Part shown: in pieces, positions 40,004 through 52,030 of the stretch
How positions within the stretch are numbered: position 1 is the first letter of the stretch
Layout of the letters: the number at the start of each line of letters is the position of its first letter
Source of the DNA: Zygaena filipendulae
Lineage: Eukaryota; Arthropoda; Insecta; Lepidoptera; Zygaenidae
Reading direction: 5' to 3'
Length of the DNA: 64,000 bases
NCBI GenBank assembly: GCA_907165275.2
Contig: OU015650.1
Span: 14,972,001-15,036,000 of the forward strand
Made by a program: the position numbers and the translations under genes
The notes under the pieces: generated by a model
The model's database searches: none
The model's input: the letters and a program-made list of their open reading frames with translations, nothing else
Told to the model about the DNA's origin: nothing

Positions 40004-40241
40004 GTGGTGGTGGTGGGCTAAATTTCTTCATGAAGGGTCAGAAAGTTTTTGAATTTTCCGAGGAGGGCCACACTTACCAATTAGAAAAAAATGCATTTTG
40101 TTTCGAAATCTCAGCTGGCTCCTTTAGACTTGACAGTCAATATTTAATTACTATACATTTTGAAGGACCGTCACGGGCCGGATTTAATCCTTTCGCGGGC
40201 CGGAGCTAGCCCGCGGGCCGTACCTACTTTGCCCACCACTT
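40004..40241. mobile_element. hAT-like MITE, second copy
   Basis: 'ggtggtgggctaaatttctt', 'gaggagggccacactta', 'gcgggccgtacctactttgc' and 'ccaccact' match 38485-38784. Confidence 0.65.
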
Positions 40242-40549
40242 GCATAGGTATAAATAGTACCTACTTATCACTTAATATTATGTGTGAATACGTACATATA
40301 CGTAGGTAAATACTAAGGGTAAATAAGAAAAAATATTCAGATCATATCCATACCGCATTATAATTTTTGAGTTTCTAAAATCGTTATTGCATAGAAAAAT
40401 GAATCGTCATGTCACGTGGTCACGTAAAATCGTTCAATCAAAATTTCAGTTTATTACTAGCTGGTGCCCGCGGTTTCACCCGCGTGAATTTTCCACCCTT
40501 GCAATGACAGTAATGACGTTGGATTTCTCACTCTTTTAAAACGTAGTGA

Positions 40550-42830
40550 TTAAGGGCCTATCCCTTCACGAATTGTAGGTATTTGAGGGGGTGAAGCAGA
40601 GGAAATTGTGGACGGGTAGCCTCGCCCACTGCGGGGTGCCCGCAACCGCCCGTTGCCGCCTACGCGAACTGTTGCTAATATTACGGGAGATACTGATGCT
40701 AAATGGGGATTCACTCGAGCGTCGTTGGGACCTACTGGGTTTTGAAGATTAGGAGGTAGAAACAAAATAAGATTATATGATGTTTTTTTCATTCACTGAT
40801 GGGTTTAGCTTCTACAGGCTTTCAAAAATGTAAAAACAAACAGTTACATGGAAATACTCGAGCGCGTCAGATATTGTTGTTTAGATACTCCAATGTGTCT
40901 CTGATATCTAAGGTACATTCATCTGCCAATTTGCGTGGTGGGGGTGGCTATCCGGAAGGAGAGAAAAAGAAAAAAAAAAAACATTTACTCCAGCGCGTCA
41001 AATATTCAAAGAGGATAGTGAACCCAATGCTGTGCTGCTATGTAGCAGCGAATTTTTGAAAATGCAAAAAAAAATCCAGTTTTTAATACTCGAGCGTGTT
41101 AGATTATTTTACAGAAGGTTCAGCTTGCATTCCAATTTATGTTGGCTTAAAATCTGACAATAATTTTGAGGGATATTATTAATCTGACTGCTAACAACAA
41201 AAATTATGATTTATTTTTAAGATTTTTTTTTTATTTCTGACGTAAGTTTAATAACTTTTTGAACTATTTCTTGTTCACAAAAAACCCACTTCATATTTCA
41301 TGGCGACGGACAGCAGCGTGGGAATGATGCAAGACAGTGAGAGATACACAAAAAGTGAAAGGGAGAGAAAGGTGCGAGCGGAGTAATACACCTACCTTTA
41401 CCGCAACTTTTTTGAAGTCGGTTAAAAATTACATTTAAGTGAAAGGATATAGTTAAACCTATAATTCGATGATATATAATACTTACCTTCAATTATTTTA
41501 GTATGCATTTTTACCGACTTAAAAAAAAGTTATCATTTTGACACGTTTAGTGCCGTGATATGCTGTGATGACGTCGTAGCGACAGAAAGTAGTGTGAGGA
41601 CGGTGCGAGAGAGAGATAGAGAAAAAGGAACACAAGAACGAAAACAAGAAGTTTGAGTACCAACACGATGGGTCTGGGACTCGTAGTTTCCGAGATATGA
41701 GCTTCTAAAAGTTTGATCAAGTGATCACATAGATAACACGAAAACAAGAAGTTTGAGTACCAACACGATGGGTCTGGGACTCGTAGTTTCTGAGATATAA
41801 GCCTTTGAAAATTTGACTACGTGATCACATAGACATCACGAAAACAAGAAGTTTGAGTACCAACACGATGGGTCTGGGACTCGTAGTTTCCGAGATATAA
41901 GCCTTTAAAAATTTGACCACGTAATCACATAGACAACACGAAAACAAGAAGTTTGAGTACCAACACGATGGGTGTGGGACTCGTAGTTTCTGAGATATAA
42001 GCCTTTGAAAATTTGACTACGTGATCACATAGACATCACGAAAACAAGAAGTTTGAGTACCAACACGATGGGTCTGGGACTCGTAGTTTCCGAGATATAA
42101 GCCTTTAAAAATTTGACCATGTGATCACATAGACAACACGAAAACAAGAAGTTTGAGTACCAACACGGTGGGTCTGGGACTCGTAGTTTCCGAGATATAA
42201 GTCTTTGAAAATTTGACCACGTGATCACATAGACAACACGAAAACAAGAAGTTTGAGTAACAACACGATGGGTCTGGGACTCATAGTTTCCGAGATATGT
42301 GCTTTTAAAAATTTGATCACATGATCACATAGAAAACACGAAAACAAGAAGTTTGAGTGCCAACACGATGGGTCTGGGACTCGTAGTTTCCGAGATACAA
42401 GCTTTTGAAAATTTGACCACGTGATCACATAGACAACACGAAAACAAGAAGTTTGAGTACCAACACGATGGGTCTGGGTCTTTTTTAATCGTGATTAATT
42501 CTAATCGTGATTAATCTAATCTGATTAAAATTAATCAAATTAACTAATTGATTAAAAAATTCATCGATTAATGCCAACACTGGTTCAAATCGTCAGATTA
42601 TTCATATACACACTTTTCAACATGTAATTAACCCACCATCTTAATCTGACGCGCTCGAGTATTCCGAGTTATCGATTTTTTTTACTAATCTGATTGGTTA
42701 TCCTACGCACCCACCAGTGTAGAGGACCTATATTTGGTGGAGGTACTCAATGGTGCAAGGTTATGTTCATCTGACGCGCTTTAGCAAATCCACAAATCCT
42801 CTATGGGCTTCCGTACTACGTAATTATTAG
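40550..42830. mobile_element. Unclassified repeat, copy 2, reversed, with satellite insertion
   Basis: In reverse order it matches 3243-4690: the part at 40680-41290 matches about 4690-4080, that at 41515-41632 matches about 3845-3725, and that at 42588-42805 matches about 3500-3245. Motifs like 'aatactcgagcgcgtcagat' occur near 40852 and 41088 (variant), and reversed near 42646. The middle is replaced by the 100-bp satellite and a 'gattaatc' block (42480-42580). Confidence 0.75.
41638..42480. repeat. 100-bp satellite array, 8.4 units
   Basis: The words 'aaaacaagaagtttgagta' return at 41641, 41741, 41841 and so on to 42441, exactly 100 bp apart. Units differ by a few bases. The short ORFs on both strands result from the period. 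Confidence 0.97.
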
Positions 42831-43085
42831 ATACGTAAATGGTGCCGCAGCACTCGCGCAAAATTCGGCAGACGTCCTTCCTTGTCAGTGTGTCGGAGTG
42901 GACTGCGGGGCGCAGTGGGGAGCTGAAACACTGAAGCGCGCCGGCCCGTGATAACAATTAGTTATGTAAAACATTAAATTAATGCAATTTTATCGTTTTT
43001 TTTTTTGTGAAATGGATTACTTGGTTTGCGATAAAATATATCGTGTAAGTTTCAACTTCATGTTCTATATAATTTTCGTCATAAA

Positions 43086-43295
43086 ATGAATTCTGAGTGT
43101 CAAAAATGGCTATGTTTGGATATTTTTTCTATCGAGCGAAGTTATTTAAATCGTGTATCGATCTATCAAAATGGATACATAAACTATTCAACTCCACCAT
43201 ATATTTTTTCCATTCTCCGTACTTCAAGAAATGATGGCGAAAAATGGAAAGAAACAATGTACTTTTTGGAGTTTAGCGAGCCGATGGCCCCTTAA
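43086..43295 (+). other. Open frame of 69 codons, not assigned
   Basis: It starts MNSECQKWLCLDIFSIERSY. No family, splice signal or repeat copy was recognised. The surrounding 42830-43590 holds nothing else that I can name. Confidence 0.15.
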
Positions 43296-43589
43296 ATACT
43301 CTTTAGTCTCAAAGAAAATATAATCACATAATCTGTCTAAACGTAGTGATTATATGATCTTTGATCTGTCTCTCCAAGCCTTAAAACTGACACTTCGCGA
43401 AAAATCAATTCAAAAGAAAACAAAATGCATAACTTTATAAAGGTTTTATCATGTTCGTTATTATGCAACATTATATCGAAGCTTTCGACCATTGCATTGT
43501 GCTGAAGTCTTTAACTGATGATAACTTTTTTCCCCTATGTCCTATTTCGATGAAACAAAGCCTATATGTTGCTCTAGACTTAGCTTAAT

Positions 43590-43790
43590 CTACTACTGAA
43601 AACTCCATGATGACTCGTTCAGTAGATGAGGAGATTATCGCGAACAGACAGACAGACAGACAGAAGAGAATCTTAATTCTTTTTGGGCTTGGTTACTCTT
43701 CTTTTATCACCCCTCTCAATTTTAGGTAAAAATATTCAATGTACAGAATCGCGGATTCTACTCTTTTATTATAGTATAGATAGATAGCGT
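43590..43790. mobile_element. Lep1/Helitron-like fragment
   Basis: 'gactcgttcagtagatgag', 'cgaacagacagacagacaga' and 'ttattatagtatagatag'. Confidence 0.45.
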
Positions 43791-43911
43791 GACCACGTGA
43801 GGCACGTGACATAACAACTTCGGCCCAGTTTTCTATGCAGCGGGGTTAGCCAAGTTGACATTTTTCAATCATTAACGCATATAAAAAAGTAACGATTCGT
43901 AGGTAATGACT

Positions 43912-44053
43912 AATGCCAATTGGTCAGCGAAACAAAACTCTAGTTTTGCGTGATGGTTTTGGTCTTTGGTTTTAGTCAGCTAATCAAAACTCTAGTTTTC
44001 AGTGCACGTGGTCACGCAAAACTAGAGTTTTGTTTCGCTGACCAAGTGACATG
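43912..44053. mobile_element. Palindromic MITE
   Basis: 'ttggtcagcgaaacaaaact' 'ctagttttgcgtga' is mirrored at 44010-44053. A third 'aaactctagtttt' word lies in the loop. Confidence 0.75.
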
Positions 44054-44644
44054 ACGATTCGTTACTTAGTTAATTCATATTTTGTAGAATTATTCATCAT
44101 CATCATTACATTTCGGTTTACTTGCGGCAGGCAGCTCCGTAAAGTTAAAATTGATTAAAACAAAAAAAACACATACGCGTTGAATTGAGAATCTCCTCCT
44201 TTTTGGGAAGTCGGTTAAAAATTAGCAAACACAGTGCTACCTTCTACGTTCAGAAACTACACTCGAATGCCCAACACACGGGAATTTTTATTTGTTTCTA
44301 CCCTATCATTCTTACCCTGCAGTCACCCGAGCACTGTATTCAATTAGTTGTTATTATAAGTACCTATTTCTCTATGCTCAACTGCCACCATGTTTGGCTA
44401 TCAGTTTTACTCCATCAGTATTCAGTTTAGGACCTCACCCACCCGGATGGGTGATAAGTTTCACTTTCCGAACACTCAAAGCAGAGACGACCGTGATTTG
44501 ACATTTGTGATTTGTAAACGTCATTTTCAGTTTGACATTTGCCAGTTTGCCTTCTTTTGTACTTGAAGGACTTCATTTCGTTTCGTCCTTGCGCAAGTTA
44601 AACCTTTTTTAGTCGAAGAGTTTGTTTGGATTTGTAGCAAAAAT

Positions 44645-47600
44645 ATGTGGTACGAAATCCTACCGAGTTTCTTTGTCATCACAGCTGCTTTGGGTTTGCC
44701 TGGTTGGGGCCTTTATCACATACACAACCTGACTTTGGGCAACGTAAGTCGACATGTCTTCTTTACCTATTAGATAATCAAAATATACCTACCGACAGGC
44801 AGTTCACGTCGATGAGAGAGTTTTTCTTAAGTTCATATTTTGGATTACATTGTAATCATACTGTTTACAACTTGTGACGACTATCTTTAGCCCATTCAGA
44901 ATTGAAACCATTGAGTTAGGACTAATTGTACCAACACACAGTGCCAGTTTTAACTAATGTTAGATAGGTACTGACTTTGCTACGAATAGTCCGGCGTCGT
45001 CATATCTGGCTAACTTAAATTTTGGTTTTCAGCATTACAGACGCACCCTATGGGACAGATGGGATCGTGCTCACTACCAACGTGACTTGAGGCTCAATGG
45101 AAACCCATACGAAGTTGTGGTAAGTTCTAGTATAAATTAACATTCATTAATACATTGACATTATATTACATTACATGACATTATTACTAAATTATCTGAC
45201 ATTGCACTATTATTATGATTTAATTAGTTATTGGCTGTTATTTTTGATATTTGACTAATAATAATGTAATTACTTATCTTTTCTTTTTTTCTCATAAGTG
45301 TTGTGTACAGCTAGTGGTGTAGACTGGTGATTGTTTGTAACTAAGTATAATTTGGTATCTGTAAAAGTTTGCACTATGTTTTGTACCTTATAAATAAATA
45401 AATAAATAAATAAATAAATAGTTAGATTATGTGATGCTCACTCAAATGTCCCGCTGGCGGTGGCGTGTGAGTCGGGTCGCTCGATTCCCTCTAATATGGT
45501 TGAGTGGGGCGCGGCTTACAAGCATGTCATACTCGTGAACGAGTGCCGTCAGTTGGTGCTGGTCATGTCTGGTCTACTATTATAGATGCTTAATCCTAAA
45601 TCCTAATGTCTATAGTCAGCTGTACCTGCCGTACGTAGTTAACTGCTAGTTACGGCTCATTATTCTCACATAATTAAAGTTGGGTTACCACTAATATTAT
45701 ATATGTTATAATTTTAAACAGACAGCGTGCTGCTTTAGAGTTTGTTGCGCAGCTTCTTCTCTTCAGCCATAGCACTAGGAAGCTGTGAACGCATGGATAT
45801 TTTATGAGTGCTGTTTACTGTAAACTGTAATTTTATTGATGTCAAAAAGAGCCACATTATGGACCTAATTTGAATAAATGATTTGACTATAGACTATTGT
45901 TAGGGTTTATTAAATACACTTTGCTTTTCTAAATATAGAGGTATGAGTATGTAGGTAGGTACATAAATATCATAATATCAAGATTTGAACAGGCATGAGA
46001 AACAATTCTGCCCATGGTATAACTAAATGCCACTATCCAACATCGGGTCTAATTTTAACTTTTAACTTTACATTAATAAGAAAAAAAACCTTTCAATCTG
46101 GGCCCTTATTCATGATGACCATAACACGGCTCTTAAGATAATGTGCCAAAAAAAATATCCCTCGTAATCAAAGAAGCTTCACTCCAAAAAATTTCATTTA
46201 CAACGTTTCTTATGGTAATAATAAATCACTGTAACAGTTAGATATTGTGATGGGACTTTCACTGCTAATTAGCTTTAGAAACTATGCTTCTTTGGAGTTT
46301 CAGTTGGAATTTTGAAACTCATCAGGGGCGGATCCAGGGGGGGCACTGGGGGCAATTGCTCCCCCTGAAGACCTAAATAGGTACCTACTTTAATTAGACC
46401 TTAGAAAAATCTTCGCAAGTTTGTGGCTTTTCACCAAAGTTTCATCGTAATTTGAATAGAAATATGCGAATGAACCTGAATGAACGAACAAATATTCATT
46501 TTTAAAACTCTATAAATTATTAGTTCGTAACGAACCCCTATGGAAGTTTGTATCTATTATTGTAAAACAAACAAAAAATCTGTCAATTCTTTCTCGTTAA
46601 AACAAATTTTCTGGTTTGAAACTACGTGCCGTATGGTATATTTCTTATTTAAACGGAGAAGTTTCTGTGTTTGGCTGTATATATGTTTTTAAAATTATCC
46701 TTATTATGTAGTTTCTCTATCCCTTTTCTTTAACTTCATCCAACATCCAACATCAACAGACTTGGAAGTAAGCTATTGTGATTTCACTTCCCAAAACTAG
46801 TTGGTACCTAACTCTTCTACTTTTTTCCATGTTCAAAGCAAATCTATCCATATTATTTATTTATATTATGTTATATGTAACTGACGAACTAAATGGAATT
46901 AATAGAATTTCGATTTTTATTCCCCGTCACATTGTACCTCTGTGCTCAAAAAATAGCCGACGACTTTTATCACGTGCGGTGCGCGATGAATTCGATTTGG
47001 AAAAAATTTTGGGCAAATTTCCAAAATTTATCAAATTTTTCTTCTGTTGACTGTAAATTTTAAAATCTTCTATGGTCAAAAACATCTTTTTTTTTTCAAT
47101 AGTACCTATTTTTCCGTAATCTCGTCATATGGACGAAAATTATTCACTTCTCTGAGTTTTCTGCGTTATTTCCCAAATTTTCTCCTCATTTTACTAATTC
47201 AAGGAGTAACCTTCTCCTTTTTGTCTACGCCGATGTGTGCTGTATGAATCTGACAGAAGAGTAACGCGATAAGTTGGAGCGCCTGCAAAATGTGTGTGCC
47301 TTACATATTCGCCAGACGCACTACACATATTCTTTGTACCATCTTGGTACTGGGGGATCCCAAATCACCAACTTACTTCAAAGAAAGTTTCAGATTGCTT
47401 TATGTTGGTCGTGAAGCTACGTCAGGTAGTTAGGTAGTTCTTTGTTCTTGATCACGAAACACGTTTTTATCACATCACATGTGCACCTCTGATGGTATTT
47501 TTCCTCAGTTTAGTAAAAAAATCGCTATTAATCATAACACTTCCCATTATTTTCCTATCACTTTATAGATATAAAGCTACAAAATTTTAATTTAAAGTTG

Positions 47601-50600
47601 TTAATTCAGGTCAAATTCACTGGAACGTAAATTTTACATTTTTTACTTTTATCTGTTGTAGCTTCCATGTAGATTATTTTATGCATGAAAGTACAAGTTG
47701 AAAATAATGAAATACGAAAAAAACTTTGATTTTACAGAGAATCGTACTCAAAAACCGCTATACCTACCTAAGCTCAATCGTTTTCGACATCACATTTTTT
47801 TTAAATATGAAAAACATAAAACTAAAAAGCTAAAAATAACAAAATACCGACTTAATCCGTCAGACAAAAATACACGTAATACTATTGTTGGTTTGTGCTA
47901 CCACTTTTTGATTTTAATTCGGTGCCAAGCCCGCTTACGTCTACCCACTTTGGTTGTTCAGCTCACAACGAGCTCGTGGCGGGACTGGACTTGGCCCATA
48001 TACCTACGCCATATTTGGCTTGTCACCGACTTCAAATAGTAATAGTAGTCAAGTGGTAGAATAAACCAATAATAACTACTGGTACTGGTATAATAACTAC
48101 TGGTAATAACTACCAAAAATAAACTTACGTGTATTTTTGTCTGTTGGATAAAATCGATATTTTGTTATTTTTAGCTTTTTAGTTTTGTGTTGTTGGAAGT
48201 CGGTTTTAATTTTTTGTTAAAATTTTGTTTATTTCTTGCTTTCAAGTGAGTCCGTTTGTAATTTATCTAAGTTACAGTAGCCTAATGTCAATTGCTCATC
48301 GCCTTTTAAAAAATACTGCATTTACCGACAGGACGACAGGGACGTTGATTGTTGAGGAGTTCTCCTGGTACGTCATCATCAGTTCTATTTTACCATATAC
48401 ATTGTGACGAGCATAAATTATTTAGGAACCATATTAAAGTTAACGAATCGGAACTCGTGAAATACCTTTTATTGAGTAGTTCCGATGACCATCTGTGGTC
48501 TTCATCATCAGTTTCACTTCTTCAAATTTTGCTTTCCAAAAGCAAATAAACGATTTACTATAAACAATACAAAAATTGCTATAGGTGTGTCTGTAATTTT
48601 TGAAGAGTTCTCTCGATTTCTCCATGATTCCATCGTCAGGTTCTCGATTTGGTGACAATGGGACCAACTTGGGAGTATACCCTTTCAAACAACAAAATCA
48701 ATTTTCTAAATCGGTCCAATCGAAACTCGTGAAATACGTATTATTGTTGAGTAGTTCCGATGACCACTTGTGGTCTTCATGATCAGTTCCACTTCTTCAA
48801 ATTTTGCTTTCCGAAAGCAAATGAACGATTTACTATAAAAAATACCCAAATCGCTATAGGTGTGCCTATTATTTTTGAAGAGTTCCCACGATTTCCCCAA
48901 GATCTTTTGAGGATAATAAAGATTCTTAAACCATAAGATCCCATCATTAGATCCCGACTTGGTGGCATTAGGACCTAATTGGGAGTATACGATTTCAAAC
49001 AAAAAGTGAATTTTCGAAATCGGTCCAACCCTAGCTTCGAGTAATATTAAAAAAAAAAACATACAGCCGAATGCGTAACCTCCTCCTTTTTGGAAGTCGG
49101 TAAAAAAATCGCGAAACATACACACAGATAATATAATACATACATAAGCTCAATTCAGATGCTCTCAATATGAGGCACTTAAATTTTATTAATGGACTTT
49201 TTTGTCTATCCTGTTAATTCTAAAGAATTCATGGTGCAACCAAATTGCCCCCCCCTCTACCAAATCCTGGATCCGCCCCTGAAACTCATGCGGGTGAAAC
49301 CGTGGGGCAAAGCTAGTTATAGATATAATATGGCTTTATTTAAAACTGTTATTAAACGTGACTCAAAAAAAAATGAGCTGAAACATACCTACTGAGCTGT
49401 CATATAGGTTGCAATTTTTTTCCGTTAGGTTCGCTAGTCAATGACAAAAAGTTTGTTTATAGCGTTTCTACAGAAAAAAAAAACTGAAATCTATCTATTT
49501 AGCCGTATCACTACAATATTAATCCTTCTACTCAATGAAAAATTGTACAATGGTTTAGTTAGGTTCACCGATACTTCATTTGCTCAATTTTTTTCATGTC
49601 GTTACTCTTGGCGCCGTCTAGTGCTCTTACTTAGAACTAGTTTCGATATCAAGCTCGATAGTATGGCGATTGTCATTTATCAGTTCCTTGGTCCATGAAT
49701 CCATGACAATATAAACAAAAAAATTATAAGCATTGAACATGGAACAATAAAACTAGAGGACTGCCAATCGCCATACTATCGAGCGTGATTTCGAAATTAG
49801 TTCTAAGTAAGAGCACTAGACGGCGCCTAAGATAATTGTCAAACGATTACAAGATGCATCCCAACATCTTCTAATAGACGAACAATTTGGCTTTAGGAAA
49901 GGTCATTCTACTGTTCATCAACTAGCTAGAGTCGCCGAAACTGTGTCTTACAACCTTAACTTAAACCAATCTACAGGAATGTTCCTTCTAGACATAGAAA
50001 AAGCGTTTGACACAGTTTGGCACAAAGCACTGCTTTACAAGGTAATTACAATGGGTATTCCCTATGTACTCATACTTAGAACTACGTAGTTTTTGCGTTC
50101 ACATCTATGGCTGTACTTCTGCACCAAAATCCATGTCTGCAGGCGTTCTGCAGGGCTCAATCGTCGGGCCGAACCGTTCACTTTGTACATAAATGGCATT
50201 CCCATGCAGACGAGAACTAATATTGCATGTTTTGCCGACGATACAGCGTCCTTTACTTCATCTCATGATCTCGACATTATAATCAGCCGGCTTCAACTCT
50301 CCATCGACAAATTACAGACCTTTTTCAAAATGTGGAAGCTTAAAATTAACGCGTCCAAAACCAAAGCCATACTTTTCACTAGGAAAAGATCTCTCCCCTT
50401 CTAGATTTAATACAATATTTTCATGTTTTTCCGAGTCACGTTCGATAGTATGGCGATTGTCAGTCCTATGATATTAATGATGAAAACATTTAAGTTGTTC
50501 AACAGCTATCTTCTAATTTTCTCTTTCATTCATGATAATTTCTAGGTTTCTCTTGGAGTCTTTGATTTACAAGAATAATTTGGGCCATATCTTGTGTAGA

Positions 50601-50749
50601 TTTAAATGAAACATCCATAATTCTCACACATGTTTTTAAGTCTTTTTTACTATTATAATATGAAAACAGTTCACAGTAATTCGTGTACAGTGTAACTTAT
50701 ATTTTCTCAATTCTATTTCCAGGGACTGGAAGCTATACCAGACAAATAA
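44645..50749 (+). CDS. NDUFA1: NADH dehydrogenase [ubiquinone] 1 alpha subcomplex subunit 1 (MWFE)
   Basis: A small single-span subunit of mitochondrial complex I, needed for assembly of the membrane arm. Three exons: 44645-44743, 45033-45119 and 50723-50749, all phase 0 with GT-AG borders. The product is 70 residues, the same as human: MWYEILPSFFVITAALGLPG WGLYHIHNLTLGN, then HYRRTLWDRWDRAHYQRDLR and on to GLEAIPDK. Residues 1-24 form the signal-anchor helix; the rest faces the intermembrane space. The last exon codes only eight residues plus stop. Intron 2 is 5.6 kb and holds a hAT element and LINE remains. AATAAA at 50829-50834 is a likely poly(A) signal. A second first exon lies 4.8 kb upstream. 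Confidence 0.94.
45235..45421 (+). repeat. Retroelement 3' end with (AAAT)n tail
   Basis: It ends '...gttttgtaccttataaataa' and about seven 'ataa' units. It lies in NDUFA1 intron 2. No coding part is left. Confidence 0.45.
45725..45900 (+). repeat. Retroelement 3' end
   Basis: 'gtttgttgcgcagcttcttc', 'ggaagctgtgaacg' and the end 'ttgaataaatgatttgac' resemble a very common lepidopteran retroelement 3' end. Call from memory. Confidence 0.45.
47215..47410 (+). mobile_element. LINE C-terminal fragment inside the hAT element
   Basis: One frame reads DKLERLQNVCALHIRQTHYT and YHLGTGGSQITNLLQRK, close to the conserved C-terminal region after the RT domain of Jockey-like LINEs. An upstream piece 'CCMNLTEE' is followed by a stop. 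It is short and dead. Confidence 0.55.
48440..49110. repeat. Tandem duplication of ~275 bp followed by 'gaagtcgg' end
   Basis: 'gaactcgtgaaatac', 'gagtagttccgatgaccatc' and 'ttcaaattttgctttcc' occur at 48440-48560 and again at 48722-48830; the 'ttggtgacaatgggaccaac' block also recurs. The 3' part carries 'cagccgaatgcgtaacctcc'. Confidence 0.7.
49390..49833. mobile_element. Unclassified repeat (reverse of 19735-20060) plus partial second copy
   Basis: 'ggttcgctagtcaatgac' to 'gcgattgtcatttatc' matches the reverse of 19735-20060. At 49738-49833 a forward partial copy follows ('ggaacaataaaactagagga', 'agcactagacggcgcc'). Confidence 0.65.
49834..50402 (+). pseudogene. Dead Jockey-like LINE reverse transcriptase fragment
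   Basis: Frames read LIDEQFGFRKGHSTVHQLAR and FLLDIEKAFDTVWHKALLYK, then after a stop and frame changes ACFADDTASFTSSHD and KMWKLKINASKTKAILFTRK. These are RT blocks of the Jockey group (FADDT is the catalytic box). Part of the middle is missing or scrambled near 50080-50160. It interrupts an older repeat: 'gatttaatacaatattttc' and 'cgagtcacgttcgatagta' follow it. It lies in NDUFA1 intron 2. Confidence 0.85.
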
Positions 50750-50828
50750 ACAACTTGTTAAGTGGATGGGACTGCAGGTTTAGATTAGTACCTACACCAT
50801 AGTGATTAATTTTATTATTGTTAATGCA

Positions 50829-50834
50829 AATAAA
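50829..50834 (+). terminator. Poly(A) signal of NDUFA1
   Basis: AATAAA 80 bp after the stop codon, on the coding strand and followed by a T-rich stretch. Confidence 0.6.
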
Positions 50835-51019
50835 CTAATTTAATTAAGTTTGTTTTTTACTATGTGGGCACTTAATTATTTTATCCGATTTCAATGGTAT
50901 AAGGGTAATTTACTAGTGCGAGCGAGTTTCACGTTAACATACCTAGACAAAATCACTGAACGAAGAAACATGGAAACTTTAACTTTGTTGTAGAAAAGTG
51001 GAAAATATGGTTTTAATAC

Positions 51020-51480
51020 AGTTATTGCTTCCAGAAGTCCCGATAAAGCATCGAAATGCATCTCACCGATGCATTTCAATGTAAATAACTTCAAAAAAGA
51101 AAGACATCTGAACTGGCTGTAAGGACTTAGATTCCTTTGCCTTCTCTCGACTAGGATTTTGTGACTCGAGTCACTCGAGTAATTTTACTATGTACGTTAC
51201 TCAAGCCGGTTTAGATTAGATTTGAGACGGACTTTTGGCACATTTTTGGCAGAGTGGACGTCAGTTTTATTTCTTTGTTTTGCAAATTGGTTTATCGTGA
51301 TTAATATTGTGTGAATAGGGTGGACTTTTCATAATAGTGATACATTAGTGATGAACAGTGTGCGGAAACAGTGAAATAAGATGAAATAGGGCGTTCGCCG
51401 GGAGGTTTTCGTTTTTCTATATAACTTCCCACAGTTCCTAAAGTTCGAATTCGAACTTTATCTCGAGTTCGAGTCTACTT
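51020..51480 (+). mobile_element. SINE-like retroposon pieces
   Basis: 'cgaaatgcatctcaccgatg' to 'ttcctttgccttctctcgac' at 51050-51150, and 'gtggacgtcagttttatttc' to 'gggcgttcgccgggaggttt' at 51260-51410. The usual order (compare 56560-56945) is inverted, so two copies or a rearrangement. 51440-51480 is palindrome-rich ('gttcgaattcgaac'). Confidence 0.55.
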
Positions 51481-52030
51481 CGAATGTGTGAGAATGAAAA
51501 TATTGCTCTCTGATATAATAAGTGATAACATTACCTTCTCTCTGGTGATAACGTATGTTCTCTTATTCGTCTGTGGCACAAACTACTTGGGCGTGGTCTG
51601 TGGTGATAACACTCATGTTGCCGAAGAAAGAAGTCCACAAATTAACTAGACATATTATGTCTAAAGAAGTCTATCTGAAGTCTATTTTGAAGAAGTCTAT
51701 TTTTGTGACCAATACTGCGTTTTAACTTTTAGTTTAATCATTTACATTCTTTGATGGCACTTGGGGGCTGGAGCCATGACATAATTTGAATAATTTGACT
51801 TATAAGCTCAGCTGGGACCGAAATACAGACGACGAAACTTGAGCGAAACTACTGATGTATCGGATCCTCACTTCTCACGTAGTGATTATATTTTTGGTCT
51901 TCTCGGGTCCTCGGTGTCTCTTGCGTATGTAGGTCTAGTTAATTTGTGCCAATAACCAAGGAGACACAGTTGTGAACTTATTGCCAGTCATAGGCTCAGA
52001 TCAAAATAGGTGGATCAATTGGACTGAATA

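Larger units (their letters stand above)
46323..49281. mobile_element. hAT-type DNA transposon derivative, 2959 bp, with perfect 8-bp target duplication
   Basis: The ends are CAGGGGCGGATCCAGGG at 46323 and the complement CCTGGATCCGCCCCTG at 49281. 'aaactcat' stands directly on both sides (46315-46322 and 49282-49289). CAGGGG ends plus an 8-bp duplication are the hAT signature. No transposase domain is seen in its ORFs; the interior holds a LINE fragment (47240-47410), an inverted repeat around 47810-48210 and a tandem duplication (48440-49010). It inserted into a Lep1/Helitron-like element whose halves read 'tttcagttggaattttg' and 'gcgggtgaaaccgtggggc'. Confidence 0.9.

Noticed and set aside
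41298..42428. Several minus-strand ORFs of 64-67 codons with VPDP-like repeats
   Set aside because: They are the 100-bp satellite in shifted frames.
46778..47050. Possible transposase ORF in the hAT element
   Set aside because: Ninety codons without a dimerisation or zinc-finger motif; composition fits random AT-rich DNA.
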